The notes under the pieces are model-generated. The model was not told where the DNA came from, ran no database searches, and worked only from the letters and a program-made list of their open reading frames with translations. A stretch of DNA of 64,000 nucleotides from Oreohelix idahoensis (taxonomy: Eukaryota > Mollusca > Gastropoda > Stylommatophora > Oreohelicidae): NCBI GenBank assembly GCA_024509875.1, contig JAMPIV010019844.1:62001-126000 (forward strand), read 5' to 3'. The first letter of the stretch is position 1; the number at the start of each line of letters is the position of its first letter. This document shows positions 34,100 through 45,351 of this stretch, piece after piece. Position numbers and translations under genes: made by a program.

Positions 34100-36543
34100 G
34101 TTGGCACACCGCCCAGGAAAAAAAATGATTTATCGTTTTTTTTGAAAATTTAAGTCCCAAAAATTTAAAGATAAATGAAATTATGTTATATGGCTACCAA
34201 AAATGTACCTAACAAAAAATGTACCTATTACAATAGTACATCTATACACAATTTCAGCAATAAATGTAAAATTACAACTAAAACATCAAACATAATCAAT
34301 CAAATATCCCAATGAATGTTACCGATGTAAATTACAACAAAAGCATCAATCATAATACAAGCATACCAAAATTAATCTTAATAGAACACTAAGCTAAGTA
34401 CATTTAGTACAAGCAACAACCAATAGAAAGTGAAAGAACAAGATCAAGCAACAGAAGAATGATCTGTAGTAAAGGAAAGTAAGAAATCAGAAAATGAGAA
34501 ACAATTAACAATAGCACATAATAATCAATAAGTAAACAATTTCATGTAAAATAAATACAAATTTACCAAAATACTAGTTACATTATACTAAGTTATATAA
34601 TTAACTCAAGAATACAATGAATGAAAGTATAAGTATCGAAAGAAGAAGAAGTATACAAGTAGAATGAAGAGAAACGAAGATGTAATACAGAAATATAAAC
34701 AAGATATGAACACATATCGGAAAGACGACAAAAAGATAGAATGAAATGAAGAATAATCATTAAAGACGAATGGAAAGCAAAGGTATGAACGCATAGAAAG
34801 TCAATAACAATACATACTAATAAATGTTTAGATCAGACAATATCTTTCAAAAATTAAATACAAACATGATTACAAGGCACAAAACAAAATGTCAAAGTAT
34901 ATCCATACTAACACCACAAAAAGAATAATTCATAACTAAACAAAGTCTAATAAGTAATTTAACTAAGTTACAAAAGTTATACTTAACTGAAAATAAATTA
35001 TAAACCTTACACAAACAAATAATAGCATTTGCGATAACTAAGTTTTGACCTAACGCAAAATCAACCGCTAAATAATAAAAATACATCATACTATCAAATA
35101 AGACAAGTTTTCAGAGAAGTAATATCCCTTTCAATCCTAGGGCACACAAAAATAAATTACAATGCCAAAAAACAATTTTTTTCCCAAAATTACCATACAA
35201 AATATTTCAGAACGATAAGTTATTAAAAAATAAAATTATTATTTAAGTAATTCTAAGTCATAACTAATAAATTAACAATGAAATTAACTTCTAACAAAAT
35301 GAGAGAAGCATAAAATATCTTATCTATAGACAAACACTTAAATCAAAACATGTAAGTTTTTCTTTTTTTTTCAAAAAATACATCACCAAAAAAAAACCTA
35401 AGAAAAATACGATGTCATCTGTATATCAACTTTCCAACATACAAACATAACATAATGTTACAACAATCTGTCCATCTTTAAACAAACAAAAGTATCAGAT
35501 GTGTCTATCAATTTTACAAAAAAGTTGAATTTAATTTATAAGTTAATTCTGATTAACAATAGCGTTGAGCTTCAGTGTTATTTAACTGTAAATTTATATC
35601 TTACTCAGCCTAGTATAAATCTAAAATTTAATGGAACAATAGAATATAAAAAAGAAGTCCTATAAAAATACCTGCAAAGGTTTTGTTTATCAAATTAATC
35701 TGCTGCAAAAATGTTGAAAAAAAATCTTATTTAAATTCTAGGTACTATGCTCTGACAAGGTCAATGTTTCACCATATGTTAATAATTCAAATACACAATT
35801 ATTTCTGATACATGCAAGATAATTCTACAAAATCATATTACACAACATAACAATAAATTTATATAATTATCCTAACAATTACAGCTACAATCCGAAAAAT
35901 ATACAGAAAAAATGAGCACAGGTTTGACACCGCTCACTGCATTTATCAAAAATTACACACAAATTATTACCAACACATATGTTACACACAATCAAAACAG
36001 AATAGTATACAATTGCATAAAAAATTGGACTGGTACATTCGAAACAGTCATATATGTTCCACACAAAAAATATATATGTAGCAATCAAATGATGCATCAA
36101 AATGAACATCATAATGTTTCAAAGAAATTACCAATATTTTAATACAACATCATATGATATACTATCCACAGAATACAATAACATGTATTATTCTAAAAAA
36201 TAAATCAGCTGTAAAAAAAAAATTTATCCCGACAATCTGTCAATAATTCTTGATCCTCCAAAAAGTGACTCGTCAGATGTATAGCGAGACGCTAATAGGT
36301 TCTGCTTGATAGATAATCCACATTCTTCACGAATAATGTCAACAAGTGCGCCAACTCATCACAATGTCGCACGCTACGAGACAATACAAATGAAAATTTC
36401 TATTAATCATCTGTTAGATTTAATAAGGGAAAACGGAAAATCAACTTTCACGTTTACCTATCCCTTGGGGTGGAGTAGAGTCTTGGCCCCTTTTCACACA
36501 CCTCAACAAGTCCTCCTTAAACGATGTAAACATCACAGAAGGC
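34100..36543. other. AT-rich non-coding interior of LTR element 1
   Basis: 2.4 kb between the gag-like ORF and the 3' LTR, where pol would be expected. It is purine-rich on the plus strand with many A tracts and no open frame above about 80 codons. No decayed RT or integrase motifs were recognised, so it looks like replaced sequence rather than a mutated pol. Confidence 0.6.
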
Positions 36544-38298
36544 TTAGCGATCACTTGACCGTAACGAAAGTTCATCCTTGTTGTAGGCTGAAAAAAAATT
36601 ACTACGTTCACAAGAACGAGATGACCTTTCGACACCACTAGTGTGACAATCAATAGTGTTATTACTTTGCTTGTTAATAACTTTGCTCTTATGTGGAGCA
36701 CAGCTAACCTGGTTACAATTTCTATAATTGCTGTTAAGAACATTGTTATTTGTTCTATTGACACAGTTGTACTGTTTTACATCCCAGTTAGCATAATTAC
36801 GATTAGCATTTCCTCTTGGATAAAAATATCTACTAGATAGAAATGGCTTTTTATCAACAAATTTATTACCAGATTGACACTCTTTCACATAATTATTTCC
36901 AATATAATTTCTAACACTCTCGGGATCACGATGTTGTGATCTGTCAAATTGTTTATTGTTTTTAGGCAAAGAAACATTACTATATGAAGAAATCCCTTGG
37001 TACATTTTAACCTCAGGGTTATATCTCCTATCAAAAGTGTTTTTCTCTTTGCCTGTGGCAGTGTGTTTAAGAAATGGGTCACACTGACTTGACTGGGTAT
37101 GACCGAAAGATTTAACAATATCTTTATTGTTTTTCACAAAATATGTTTCCTTCCTGGAATAAGTAGTTCTATCTTTTTTCCCATCAGGGTTCTCAATTAA
37201 TCCCTTGTTTGTTTTTAACATCTTGAATTGAAATTTATTATTAATTCTTTTGTTATCTACAGGGTTATCTAATACTGTAGATTTTCCTTTGCTAGCTTGC
37301 CGCCAGGAACCAGTATCGCTAAAATCATCTGCATTGCGTTGACAGTTATATTTCCCTCGAAAAGATTTCCTTCCACTATTCTTGCCTTTAGAATCTGCAA
37401 AAAGTGTATAGGACTGACTTTTTGCTTTATGTCTTTCACTGTCAACACTGACAGAAGACCACATTTTTTTCTGCAAGAGAATGTCGAGTAGACCGTCCAT
37501 TCTTCTCCTTGCATCTGCAATTTCCTTATTTCTAAGTGAAATCTCTGCACTTAATTTCTTGTTTAAGCTCTCAGCTCTTAAAACTTTACAGCTTTCCTCT
37601 GCTAGCATATTTTCAAACTTAGTGACCTTCTCTTTCTCAGCCATCAACTCTACTAATGTCTCTTTCTCATACTGTTCTTTATTTGCTCTCAAATGAGTCA
37701 ACTCTAGTTGTAGAGACTCAATCTTAATATCATCATTGTTATTCATAATCTCATTATTCTTCTTAAGGGGTACAATATTCATCTCCTTAATTTGATCACT
37801 GAGAATCTCATTATCATGCCTCACCTCATGAAGCATTTCTATGTAAGTCTTCTCATGTTCATTACTCTCAATTTTCAATTTCTCATACATGTGTTTATTC
37901 TGCTGGGCCACTTGTGTAATATTTTCCACCTCAACTTGCTTCTCTTTCATCTGAACTTCCAATTGCTTTATGTTCAACAATGCTGAAACCAAACTTGCTT
38001 GAACACTAGCAAGTTCTGAGTTTGATTTGCCTAAATCATCTGTAAGTTTAGATATATTTTCATGTAACTTACTTACTTCAGCAGTACATTCTATGAAACT
38101 TTCCCTTTGCTCTAGGGTACTCTGTTTTATGTCCAGTTGCTTCTTCTCTTCTAGCATCCTTTTCTCATACCTCTCATCACTTTCATGAATTAGCTTTTCA
38201 CATATCAATCTTGTTATTTCAGATTCAGTCAGCTCACAGTCTCTATATCCTAATAGTTCACGGTATTTTTTTTCCTCAGGATCTGTATCATAGTCCAT
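36544..38298 (-). CDS. gag-like coiled-coil ORF of LTR element 1
   Basis: 584 codons, intact, starting MDYDTDPEEKKYRELLGYRD. Residues about 10-280 are strongly charged with heptad-like Glu/Lys/Leu spacing (for example EKKQLDIKQSTLEQRES), indicating a long coiled coil. Residues about 290-584 are basic and rich in Asn, Ser, Lys and Tyr, with scattered Cys/His (CNQVSCAPHKS) but no regular CX2CX4HX4C knuckle. It has no transmembrane segment or protease motif. Its position between the LTRs and orientation towards the 3' LTR imply a Gag role (self-assembly, RNA binding). This is an inference from context; no sequence family is recognised. Confidence 0.65.
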   Translation of the reverse strand: MDYDTDPEEKKYRELLGYRDCELTESEITRLICEKLIHESDERYEKRMLEEKKQLDIKQSTLEQRESFIECTAEVSKLHENISKLTDDLGKSNSELASVQASLVSALLNIKQLEVQMKEKQVEVENITQVAQQNKHMYEKLKIESNEHEKTYIEMLHEVRHDNEILSDQIKEMNIVPLKKNNEIMNNNDDIKIESLQLELTHLRANKEQYEKETLVELMAEKEKVTKFENMLAEESCKVLRAESLNKKLSAEISLRNKEIADARRRMDGLLDILLQKKMWSSVSVDSERHKAKSQSYTLFADSKGKNSGRKSFRGKYNCQRNADDFSDTGSWRQASKGKSTVLDNPVDNKRINNKFQFKMLKTNKGLIENPDGKKDRTTYSRKETYFVKNNKDIVKSFGHTQSSQCDPFLKHTATGKEKNTFDRRYNPEVKMYQGISSYSNVSLPKNNKQFDRSQHRDPESVRNYIGNNYVKECQSGNKFVDKKPFLSSRYFYPRGNANRNYANWDVKQYNCVNRTNNNVLNSNYRNCNQVSCAPHKSKVINKQSNNTIDCHTSGVERSSRSCERSNFFSAYNKDELSLRSSDR

Positions 38299-39006
38299 AG
38301 TGACTTACTTACTTAGACAACTATATATGTATTAATTAAACTTTCACCTCACCAAGCCAATTATCTTTTTAAGAAATTGCAATTATTTCTTAATTACTGT
38401 ACACCAATTCCTGTTATAGTACCTATATATGGCATACACTACCTATGCATCAACATATTGTACAATAAATCGATATAATTATCGACAGCACAACGACAAT
38501 TATCAACAGAATAAGTGATGGATAGTATAGGCAGACTTGCTGAAATGCAGAAAAGTGGCACAATCTACACAGAACAAAATCACTTATCTTAATATACTTC
38601 CGTCCCTTCCGCCAACACACCAGATATCACAAAGTTCTGCAGATAAAACCGTTCCAGCGCAGAAAGGTACACAAACTAGACTTTCTTCTCTTAAGGTTCT
38701 TGACAAAGTGTAGAATACGCTCAACACAGCATCAGCATACAGGAAACGCCGCACAGCAACCTCCGTGACTTTTGACTTGAGATAATCTGCAAACGACTCC
38801 TCAAAAACACTTCACATTTAGTTAAACTTGACTGTCTACCAACAACCTGTCAACTTCCCACTGTTATATTCTACCATGTTGGACACAGTTAACCAACTAG
38901 GTCGAGGACTATGAAGCAATGCTAGGATACATAAGCCACGCCTACACAGGGCTCTCCTATCACGCGAACTCCGTGGATTTCATTCCGTTAAATAAACTGG
39001 CCCACC
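38299..39006. other. 5' leader of LTR element 1
   Basis: About 700 bp of non-coding sequence between the 5' LTR and the gag-like start codon, presumably the leader with packaging signals. No specific motif identified beyond the possible primer site next to the LTR. Confidence 0.5.
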
Positions 39007-40459
39007 ACTAACCGTATCGAATTACAGTTGGGTTATTAATTATTATACACTGATGACTGGTCTTGGAGATTGAATAAATGGTGATGGGTGTTTCTTTAAT
39101 GGTCAAACTGTTCATACGCCCACACAGAGCAGAACAGTAATTCTTATATCACGCGAATGTCAAAATATCAAATTCTGTAAGACTAACATACCACTGCTAC
39201 ACACGAGATACTGTTAGTGAATTCAATCTGTTTGTTGACATAGATCTCGCCACACAGGCTATTTATGGTCATGCGTTATCACTGTCACGACTACTGTTTT
39301 CCTACCGTGCTAAATGTTGCAGTGAGTGTGCGTGGGTACATTCACACGCCACAGATACACACATCAGAGGCATGGAATGGTGTAACGGCAGGTGAATGTT
39401 AATAACGTTTATTACACCACAACACGTTACGTTAACACAGAATACACAGTCATAATCAAAGTACAAGTCATAGCAATACAATAATACAGTACTCCAGTCA
39501 CATCTCCACTTCTCAGAATCATTAGCGCTATACCATCTCAATGGCCTCTCAAATCTGCGCTATAAGATAAATATGGATCCTCTCAGCAACGGTCATCATC
39601 ACCGTGCTTATATAATAAACCTGCCTCATCAAAGACGCTCTCAACATTGGCGCTCTAATATAATATGGATCCTCTCAGCAAACGGTCATCCTCGCCGTGC
39701 TGACAACATGAATAATAATGGCCTCCTTAAATCTTCTCAATAAAGACGCTCTCAACATTGGCGCTTTAATATAATATGGATCCTCTCAGCAAACGGTCAT
39801 CCTCGCCGTGCTGACAACATGAATAATAATGGCCTCCTTAAATCTTCTCAATGGATCCGGTTAGCAAACGGACATCATCCTCACCGTGCTAACAACATAA
39901 ATAATAATGCTCGCGGCAATTTCTCGCAAGACTGCACTCCCTGGCAGTTTGCAGTAATCTCGCCCTCATGGATCCTTACCTCTTCAAAAATACTCACAAA
40001 CACAATTCTCCAATAAACTCATGAATTATAGGTCTACACAAATAATGGCCTCTATAACTTTTGCACTGCGCAGGCATACTCAAAACACACACTGTAGGAC
40101 CGACCTCTCCCGTCGGTACCCAAAAACAGACTGCTCTTAGTTCACACACTAGATCCGCCAAAAAAGACACGAGACTCGGTTGTTTAAAAAACACAACTCA
40201 GTCTCGATAATTGCATGGGCTAGTCACACGAGCTTACTCACAGCTCAAGACAGTTCAGAGAAAAAAAACATCTCCGCGATTTGAACTGACCAGTGTTCGC
40301 CCCGCTTACCGACTTGGAAACTTCTCGATCACACGAGGGAATTCCCCTAATACATTTTTAACTTAACATCAGCTTAACCAAGCAACGTAACCCGCAATCG
40401 AATCTATTCGCTTAACATTTTCAAGATCACCTCCCTTTGATAATATTTACTCTGTATCA
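39007..40459 (-). repeat. LTR 1, 5' copy
   Basis: About 1.45 kb, beginning taaccgtatcgaattacag and ending tttactctgtatca on the plus strand. It lacks the TTAA element and has fewer copies of the internal gcaaacggtcatcctcgccg repeat than the 3' copy. The remaining sequence differs from the 3' copy at only scattered bases. Confidence 0.87.
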
Positions 40460-40788
40460 GTCTTGCTAAAGAGTTGGAATTATTTGTCCTTCAGAATGGT
40501 TTGAATCCTATAGTTTTCACACTGTTGTGATAACTAAATGAATACAAGTAGTGTTCTCAGTGGAGAAAAGATCCTTTAGCTCTTACATGTTACATTTTAT
40601 GACAAAAAAACTCAATTTGTTCTTACATCTAGGGCTGAAGGGCAATTATCATTCCTTGTGATTCTTTTAGGACAGGGGCTGTACTGACACTTGTCTAGAA
40701 CAGTGTTTGTGCTGATGTAACTGCTATGTCATGGGCTGCTGTAGCACTTCCCCAGCATATTATGGTCTGTTTCATGTGCTACAGCAAT

Positions 40789-42330
40789 CTCCAGCACACT
40801 TTTTATACTGTTTCAGGTGCTACAGCAATACTCCTCCAGCACACTTTTTATACTGTTTCAGGTGCTACAGCAATACTCCAGCACACTTTTTATACTGTTT
40901 CAGGTGCTACAGCAATACTCCAGCACACTTTTTATACTGTTTCAGGTGCTACAGCAATACTCCTCCAGCACACTTTATACTGTTTCAGGTGCTACAGCAA
41001 TACTCCAGCACACTTTTTATACTGTTTCAGGTGCTACAGCAATACTCCTCCAGCACACTTTTTATACTGTTTCAGGTGCTACAGAAATACTCCTCCAGCA
41101 CACTTTTTATACTGTTTCAGGTGCTACAGCAATACTCCAGCACACTTTTTATACTGTTTCAGGTGCTACAGCAATACTCCTCCAGCACACTTTTTATACT
41201 GTTTCAGGTGCTACAGCAATACTCCTCCAGCACACTTTTTATACTGTTTCAGGTGCTACAGCAATACTCCAGCACACTTGTTATACTGTTTCAGGTGCTA
41301 CAGCAATACTACTCCAGCACACTTTTTATACTGTTTCAGGTGCTACAGCAATACTCCTCCAGCACACTTTTTATACTGTTTCAGGTGCTACAGCAATACT
41401 CCTCCAGCACACTTTTTATACTGTTTCAGGTGCTACAGCAATACTTCTCCAGCACACTTTTTATACTGTTTCAGGTGCTACAGCAATACTACTTCAGCAC
41501 ACTTTTTATACTGTTTCAGGTGCTACAGCAATACTCCTCCAGCACACTTTTTATACTGTTTCAGGTGCTACAACAATACTCCAGCACACTTTTTATACTG
41601 TTTCAGGTGCTACAGCAATACTCCAGCACACTTTTTATACTGTTTCAGGTGCTACAGCAATACTCCTCCAGCACACTTTTTATACTGTTTCAGGTGCTAC
41701 AGCAATACTCCTCCAGCACACTTTTTATACTGTTTCAGGTGCTACAGCAATACTCCAGCACACTTTTTATACTGTTTCAGGTGCTACAGCAATACTCCTC
41801 CAGCACACTTTTTATACTGTTTCAGGTGCTACAGCAATACTCCTCCAGCACACTTTTTATACTGTTTCAGGTGCTACAGCAATACTCCTCCAGCACACTT
41901 TTTATACTGTTTCAGGTGCTACAGCAATACTCCAGCACACTTTTTATACTGTTTCAGGTGCTACAACAATACTCCTCCAGCACACTTTTTATACTGTTTC
42001 AGGTGCTACAGCAATACTCCTCCAGCACACTTTTTATACTGTTTCAGGTGCTACAGCAATACTCCTCCAGCACACTTTTTATACTGTTTCAGGTGCTACA
42101 GCAATACTCCTCCAGCACACTTTTTATACTGTTTCAGGTGCTACATCAATACTACTCCAGCACACTTTTTATACTGTTTCAGGTGCTACAACAATACTCC
42201 TCCAGCACACTTTTTATACTGTTTCAGGTGCTACAGGAATACTCCTCCAGCACACTTTTTATACTGTTTCAGGTGCTACAGCAATACTACTCCAGCACAC
42301 TTTTTATACTGTTTCAGGTGCTACTGCAGC
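40789..42330 (+). repeat. 42/45-bp minisatellite, about 35 copies
   Basis: Unit gtgctacagcaatactcctc + cagcacactttttatactgt + ttcag (45 bp) with 42-bp variants lacking one cct (or a ttt). Each junction reads tatactgtttcag|gtgcta. All three plus-strand frames stay open for 520-569 codons because the length variants seen are multiples of three and the unit has no stop in any frame. Confidence 0.95.
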
Positions 42331-42432
42331 TCTGCTTCAACACACTTTTGTATGTCATTGTTTTCATCTCATTCCATAGTATGTTAATTATTTATATTTC
42401 AGTTTGTTTTTTTCCTCCATATTCTGCCTTTG

Positions 42433-45351
42433 TGTCATGAGTTGGATTTAAGTTAGAGTTATGCCCAAGTGTAGGACAAGACCCTAGTGTGAGAAAAGAC
42501 TAAGATAATAGATTAATTATGAGAAATGACAGTGAATGTAGTAAGGTGAGTCTATTGGCCCGAGGAGGATAACCGAAATTAAATCTTCCTCGCCAAATCG
42601 TGACTAAAGAAATGCTATAAACTCACCACCTCTGGCTACCTTTAACAGACTAAAGGAGATAAGGTTAAACTAACACTACAGACACCACTGTACAGACAAC
42701 AGTTAAGGACTATACAGTGACGAAGCTGATCCAGTGAACATTAAATAAGTTTATTATACAAATCCACATAAGTTTATAACATAGTAACAACAATATATAT
42801 ATAACGTGCCAGGTTTGCACTGCCCTGGAAAATAAAAAGAGGACTCAATTTAAATTTATAAGACACATCAAAATATGAACCCAACCACTCTCACTCATTC
42901 ATTCACCTTGCTGGGGAAACAAAATCAGAATGATTACTTAGATTCTTACTACCATCTAATTTAGTGGCCCTCAACTGTAGCCACCACTCTCTATTACACT
43001 ACTATCTCTAAAGTCAATGGCTGCTGACCCTTCATGAAGACTATCTGCACAGCTGCTAACTCTGTCAGCGGTATACGCCACTAAGTCACACTCTGCACTG
43101 CTATGTAATAGACTTTTTCTCTAACTCTAAGGCTCAGAGGCTATCCTCTAAGAATAATATGAGACTCTGCAGGTCCCTGATCTATTTTCACCATCTCTCT
43201 CCACTTCTCCTGCCTTGCTGCTCTCGTTTCATTTCAGCAACCGGGAAATGATATCCCTTTCTTCCTGGTTCTGACTCGTACTTCTGATGACTTCTGAAAA
43301 TATTGACTAGGCACTTGCCGTAGACTGTAGAGGCTTCTCTATTTGGCGAAAAGAAAGCTGATTTTCCCTTGCTATGTTACCCCTCATTTGGGTTTAGGCA
43401 CTTCGGTATTATTGTTACCGAGGCTTAAAAAAAAAGACACACCAACCCGCTTGCTTGGGTTCGATGGGTGTGTATGAGCTTAGAGCTCCGGGTTTTAAGA
43501 AAACCCTTTTCACTGAAGACTGCGTCGCTGTCTCGACCTGCTCTTCCTCGCTCCCTCTCTCTGGGGCCACAATACTCAGAGCCGATACCCACCGCGGTAC
43601 AAGCTCTTACGCCTCTGGCGCTTCCTCGACGTTTTCTCTCTTGAGAAGACTGGCTACCTTTGCCAGCTGTCAGGAACAAGATTTATTGGCAACTCCCGCT
43701 CTTCGGGCCGTGACCACTGCTGTGGACACAAAAGACATGCCACTCTGTACTACAATACCAAAATACTTTCATATAATAAATTTTCATATAAAACGTAAAC
43801 AGTGGATGCTTCAGTCACGCTCATATCTTAGCACAAACATGTAAACACCCAAAACGCAGACTGCTTCACCATTTCCCCTTTCATCTTGTGCACGACAATA
43901 CATAAATATTTCCTGACCCTGGGTCAGCTATTCCCATCAACTCCCTGCCTGTCTAGTAAACCCCAGACTCACTGATCAATACTAATTATACACAGCTTGC
44001 CTCAGGCCTTAAACATTAAAAACAGGTAGGGGAACCTCCCGTACTTAGGCCTACTTTAACTCTGTAAGCAGTCTCAGGACCTTATCATCGTTTCCCCCTT
44101 ATGATAAAAATGCACAACAATTAACTGCACATCAATGATTAAAATTCACCATTACATTTATATTACATCTCTATACACAGAAATATATCTATCTCTATAG
44201 ACTATATTTCCTAGAACTCATTAAATTCCATAACACACAAATCAAATACTACTCTGCATAATATTTAATTACACAACCACTTAAGGCACCATAAATTTCC
44301 TTTCACCTCTACCCCACGTGGTTTCCCTGCAATTATATTTTAACTCCCCCGATAGAAAAATACTTAATTATCTACTCTATCCAGCCAGAATTCCTGTCCA
44401 AATAAATCCCGGTAAACCACGTGATTAAATTTTCCCGAAAAAATCCGTTCCCGTATTTTATTAGGAGACTTATCAGAATTAATCTCTCAAATGAAAAAAA
44501 ATACACGCGCTTCAGAATATTCTGTAAATTAATATAAATCTAGGATGCGTGTATGTCTACAGACTTTCTATTAAATCTACGGAGCACACCTACGTAATAT
44601 CTCTTTATCACTCATAGACACTGTAGAAATAAATGATGGCGTTACAAGTTATAAAGTTCAAAAATAAATTAAATTAGAACCACGCTACTTTAAATTACTG
44701 ACATACCAAATATTGCGTTCCTTCAGCGTTAGAAGCCGACAATATGCTTGGATACACGGCCCGGACTTTCTGCAGACTCAGAGGCCCTAGACTGAAAACC
44801 GCGTACTTTATTTTAGATTTTCCAACGCTGACCCCCGACCTACTTGAGGCTAGGCGTCTCACTACAACCAATAGAATTAAAGATACTCTAAAATTTTCCA
44901 TGCGCTCATCTCTAAATTTAGAACCAGTGTATTCTTGCTTCCTTTAAATGCGCGCGTATTTCCGGCTACGTAACGTTACCTAACGACGTCTGTTTGCGTG
45001 GGCAGAAACGAATGTGATTCGTTGGACGTTACCTGGGTAGGGGTCATCTCCCCTTCCCCACGAAAAATGACCGCGATAAATTTAACAACGCAAAAAATGG
45101 AATTTCAAGATCGCGATAATTAGAAAAAGGCCGACTGGTGCCATTCAGTACTAACCTACATTAATCCCTATAGAAAAAAAACCCGCAATTACTTTACCTA
45201 CAGAACAAATCTAAACACCCCTATTATTCAGAGAGAAAAAGAATACTTCCCAATCTTTAATAGAGGGAAGACAAAAATGGCAAACTCAATAGTTACGACG
45301 AGAAAACGAAATGGGGCCTATTGAAGACTAAATCACAGTAACTCCATCACA
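42433..45351 (-). repeat. LTR 2, 3' copy
   Basis: 2919 bp, unusually long. It contains only short incidental open frames, identical in the other LTR. On the element strand it starts TGTGATGGAG after the purine tract. Confidence 0.93.

Larger units (their letters stand above)
32156..40459 (-). mobile_element. LTR retrotransposon 1, non-autonomous, gag-like ORF only
   Basis: Direct repeats at 32156-34099 and 39007-40459 enclose a 4.9-kb interior. The outer ends read TG...CA on the plus strand, with a 5-bp target duplication gtctt at 32151-32155 and 40460-40464. On the minus strand the right copy is the 5' LTR; next to it the interior begins gtggtgggccagtttatt, a possible primer site starting TGG. 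The interior has one long ORF (38298-36544) and no protease, reverse transcriptase, RNase H or integrase motif. It must depend on enzymes from another element if mobile. The inner edge of the 5' LTR differs by about two bases from the outer edge. Confidence 0.85.

Noticed and set aside
40726..42440. Three overlapping plus-strand ORFs of 520-569 codons as repeat proteins
   Set aside because: All are frames of the same 42/45-bp minisatellite inside a GCP2 intron, with no unique sequence, start context or domain.
43455..43844. 129-codon ORF in both LTRs of element 2
   Set aside because: Present identically only because LTRs are duplicated; no recognisable domain, and it is antisense to the element.
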